Source: Verrucomicrobia bacterium UBA1629 | GTDB lineage: Bacteria; Verrucomicrobiota; Kiritimatiellia; RFP12; UBA1067 | NCBI GenBank assembly: GCA_002321305.1 | Contig: DCMF01000104.1 | Location: 9,584 to 41,389 of the forward strand | Direction of reading: 5' to 3' | Length of the DNA stretch: 31,806 nucleotides | Shown here: positions 29,968-31,806 of the stretch, piece by piece | How the letters are laid out: the number at the start of each line of letters is the position of its first letter | How positions within the stretch are numbered: the first letter of the stretch is position 1 | Made by a program: the position numbers and the translations under genes | The notes under the pieces: model-generated | Database searches by the model: none | The model's input: only the letters and a program-made list of their open reading frames with translations | Told to the model about the DNA's origin: nothing

Positions 29968-31806
29968 ATGAACGCGATTCGACTTTGCCTGATTCTGACC
30001 GTGACTTCGCCCGTCGCCACGCCCGTGCCGGGCGCGGGCGTCCCTGACGCGATGCGCACGCCGCGCCTGCGCGACGTGCGGCTCGGCTCCGTCCCCGGCG
30101 CGAAGCTGGCGGCGTTCGCGCGCGAGCGCATGCAGAGCCCGTTCGCCCAGAGGGAGATCTTCGGCGAGGCGCGCCGCGCGTTCGAGACGCGCGACGACGA
30201 CATCCTTGGGCACGGCGGCCTCTGGCGCGGCGAGTTCTGGGGCAAGCTGATGCTGGGCACCGCGCGCGTCGCGGACTGTCTGCAGGATCCCGCGCTCCTC
30301 GCGTTCGTGCGGGAGGAGTGCCATCGCCTGATGGCGCTCCAGGATGCGGACGGCTATCTCGGCTCGTATCGCGACAAGGAGCTTGTCTCGATCGTTGACC
30401 CGGCGCGCACGATGAAGCTCTACGGCTGGCATCCCGTCTGGAACCTCTGGAACCGCAAGTACGCGATCTGGGGCATGCTGGCGGCCTACAAGGCGACGGG
30501 CGACAAGTCGATCCTCGATTCGGCCGTCCGCCAGATGGACCAGTGGATCGACATGCTGCGCCGGCGCGGACTGAAGCTGCGCGACACGGGCACGCTCGGC
30601 ATGAACGGGCTGCCGTCGATGTCCGTCCTGAAGCCGCTCCTCCTGCTCCGCGCGGAGACGGGCGACCGCAAGTACCTCGACTACGCGGCGGAGATGCTGC
30701 CGGACTGGGACCGCGCGGACGGCGCGTGCCCGAACTTCTTCCGCAACGCCGGGAACGGCAAGGCGCTCGCCGACTGGTATCCGCAGCCGTGGGACTGGGC
30801 CAAGTGCTACGAACTGATGAGCTGCCTGGACGGGCTTCTCGAATACCGCCGCGCGACGGGGGACGCGCGCGCGCTGGAGACGGTCGCCGCGATCCGCGAC
30901 AACCTCGCGGCAAGCGAGGCGAACCCCTTCGGCGGCGTCGGCTACGGCGACAAGTTCATCCATGCGGCGAAGCGCCTGAACGCGCTCTCCGAGGTCTGCG
31001 ACGCGATCCACTGGATCCGGCTGAACCTCGACCTCTTCGAGATCACCGGCGACGGCCGCTACATGGACAGCATCGAGACGGCCTACCTCAACAACTTCCT
31101 GCCGGGCGTCTTCCGGCGCGGCGACTACGGCGCGTTCTTCGTGCGCGGCCAGAGCCGCCACGAGAACCAGTTCCAGTGCGGCTTCGCCTACAACCACTGC
31201 TGCGTCAACAACATGGCGCGCACGTGGATGGACGTGGCCGAGGGCACGGTCACGCGCGACCGCGCGGGGACGTTCCACGTGAACCTCTTCCAGGACGCGA
31301 CCGTGACGCTGGACGGCGTCCGCTTCGAGATCTCCGGCGACTATCCGGTCGGGAACGTCGTGACGGTGAGGCTGTCGGAGAAGGCGCCGGTCGCGTTCCG
31401 CAAGCCGGGCTGGTGCGGGGAGATGGACGTCGTGCCGCTGTCGGACGACGGGAAGGCGTACCGCCTCACGTTCGCGATGCCGGCGCGGCTGGTCGAGCGC
31501 GACCTGCCGCCGGAGCGGCCGACGGGCGAGGACCGCCTCGCCTGGTGGGCCGAGACGCGCTACACCGACGGCTGGGACGGCAAGAAGGGGTGGGACGTGC
31601 GCCGCCGCTATCTCAAGACGTCCGCCGCGACGCTCTGGCGCGGCCCGCTGCTGCTCGCCAAGGCGAAGCGCGTCGGCGCTTCGGAGGCGGAGATTTTTCC
31701 CGGTCGGACGGTGAACCTGAAGGGCGCGTCCGTCGCGCTGGAGCCGTGCGGGAAGGCGGCGGCGGAATCCTGGGGCGTGTGGGGCGCGTGGACGGCGACG
31801 CTCGCC
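29968..31806 (+). CDS. GH127/DUF1680-type glycoside hydrolase (3' end outside window)
   Basis: The frame is open to the window edge (613 residues seen). It has the alpha/alpha-barrel character of beta-L-arabinofuranosidase-like GH127 proteins: FWGKLMLGTARVADCLQDPA, LQDADGYLGSYRDK, WHPVWNLWNRKYAIWGMLAA, LFEITGDGRYMDSIETAYLN and the cysteine cluster CGFAYNHCCVNNMAR. That cluster corresponds to the CC pair of the Zn-bound active site in GH127. A beta-sandwich region follows (LSEKAPVAFRKPGWCGEMDV). The N-terminus (MNAIRLCLILTVTSPVATPV) is a weak signal peptide. The start has AAGGA 10 nt upstream. The gene follows the XylR-like regulator and repeat array and carries an operator-like dyad. Specificity for arabinofuranosides is a family-based inference. 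Confidence 0.82.
   Translation, partial: MNAIRLCLILTVTSPVATPVPGAGVPDAMRTPRLRDVRLGSVPGAKLAAFARERMQSPFAQREIFGEARRAFETRDDDILGHGGLWRGEFWGKLMLGTARVADCLQDPALLAFVREECHRLMALQDADGYLGSYRDKELVSIVDPARTMKLYGWHPVWNLWNRKYAIWGMLAAYKATGDKSILDSAVRQMDQWIDMLRRRGLKLRDTGTLGMNGLPSMSVLKPLLLLRAETGDRKYLDYAAEMLPDWDRADGACPNFFRNAGNGKALADWYPQPWDWAKCYELMSCLDGLLEYRRATGDARALETVAAIRDNLAASEANPFGGVGYGDKFIHAAKRLNALSEVCDAIHWIRLNLDLFEITGDGRYMDSIETAYLNNFLPGVFRRGDYGAFFVRGQSRHENQFQCGFAYNHCCVNNMARTWMDVAEGTVTRDRAGTFHVNLFQDATVTLDGVRFEISGDYPVGNVVTVRLSEKAPVAFRKPGWCGEMDVVPLSDDGKAYRLTFAMPARLVERDLPPERPTGEDRLAWWAETRYTDGWDGKKGWDVRRRYLKTSAATLWRGPLLLAKAKRVGASEAEIFPGRTVNLKGASVALEPCGKAAAESWGVWGAWTATLA

Overview
The window is 31.8 kb of high-GC bacterial chromosome, densely packed and mostly read on the + strand. 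It suggests a Gram-negative, carbohydrate-degrading member of the Kiritimatiellota/Verrucomicrobiota, probably from a gut or other anoxic habitat. The reasons are KDO synthesis (kdsA), a signal-peptide porin with a coiled coil, lipoproteins, a GH2 enzyme, a sialate O-acetylesterase, a GH127/DUF1680 protein, a LacI-type/AraC fusion regulator, and CCACGGATT-type intergenic repeats. No rRNA or marker phylogeny is available, so the placement is an inference.

Layout: (1) 1-2982: 3' part of a GH2 hydrolase, a dihydroorotase, and a convergent L,D-transpeptidase whose 3' end overlaps the dihydroorotase. (2) 2983-3338: a hairpin-rich stretch without a gene. (3) 3339-6356: a low-molecular-weight phosphatase, a tfoX-GNAT-ogt operon, a large palindrome and a convergent sirtuin. 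(4) 6463-13685: PilT ATPase, sialate esterase, SpoU methyltransferase, nusB, ribD and an EF-G of unusual type. (5) 13767-19222: tRNA-Leu(GAG) with terminator, an ABC ATPase, a cysteine-motif protein, an oxaloacetate decarboxylase alpha-like protein, glycogen synthase, rsfS and trmB. (6) 19328-25803: porin, NSS-family Na+ symporter, a lipoprotein pair coupled to panB, dapB and kdsA. (7) 25970-31806: an SDR, an enolase-superfamily sugar-acid dehydratase, a XylR-like regulator, a 171-bp repeat array and a GH127-like protein that runs off the end. Region 7 reads as a sugar-catabolism locus: a secreted or periplasmic glycosidase, a sugar-sensing regulator, and an oxidoreductase plus dehydratase.

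The most striking property is how transcription and translation starts are arranged. Fourteen promoters share an extended -10 (TGNTATAAT or TGNTATACT, usually after a T-run, with no visible -35). In nine of them an ATG lies only 6-8 nt downstream of the -10, so the predicted transcript starts at or 1-2 nt before the start codon (leaderless mRNA). In two cases the ATG at that position opens a tiny frame (18 or 21 codons) that overlaps the start codon of the real gene (pilT, xylR-like). This looks like a leaderless leader peptide that hands ribosomes to the downstream gene. The porin, by contrast, has a conventional -35/-10 promoter and a 28-nt leader with a Shine-Dalgarno sequence.

The second notable element is the three-unit, exactly 171-bp-period array at 29247-29684. 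Each unit is a 96-nt inverted repeat. The array keeps one minus-strand reading frame open (171 = 57 codons) and lies next to a minus-strand fragment that looks coding.
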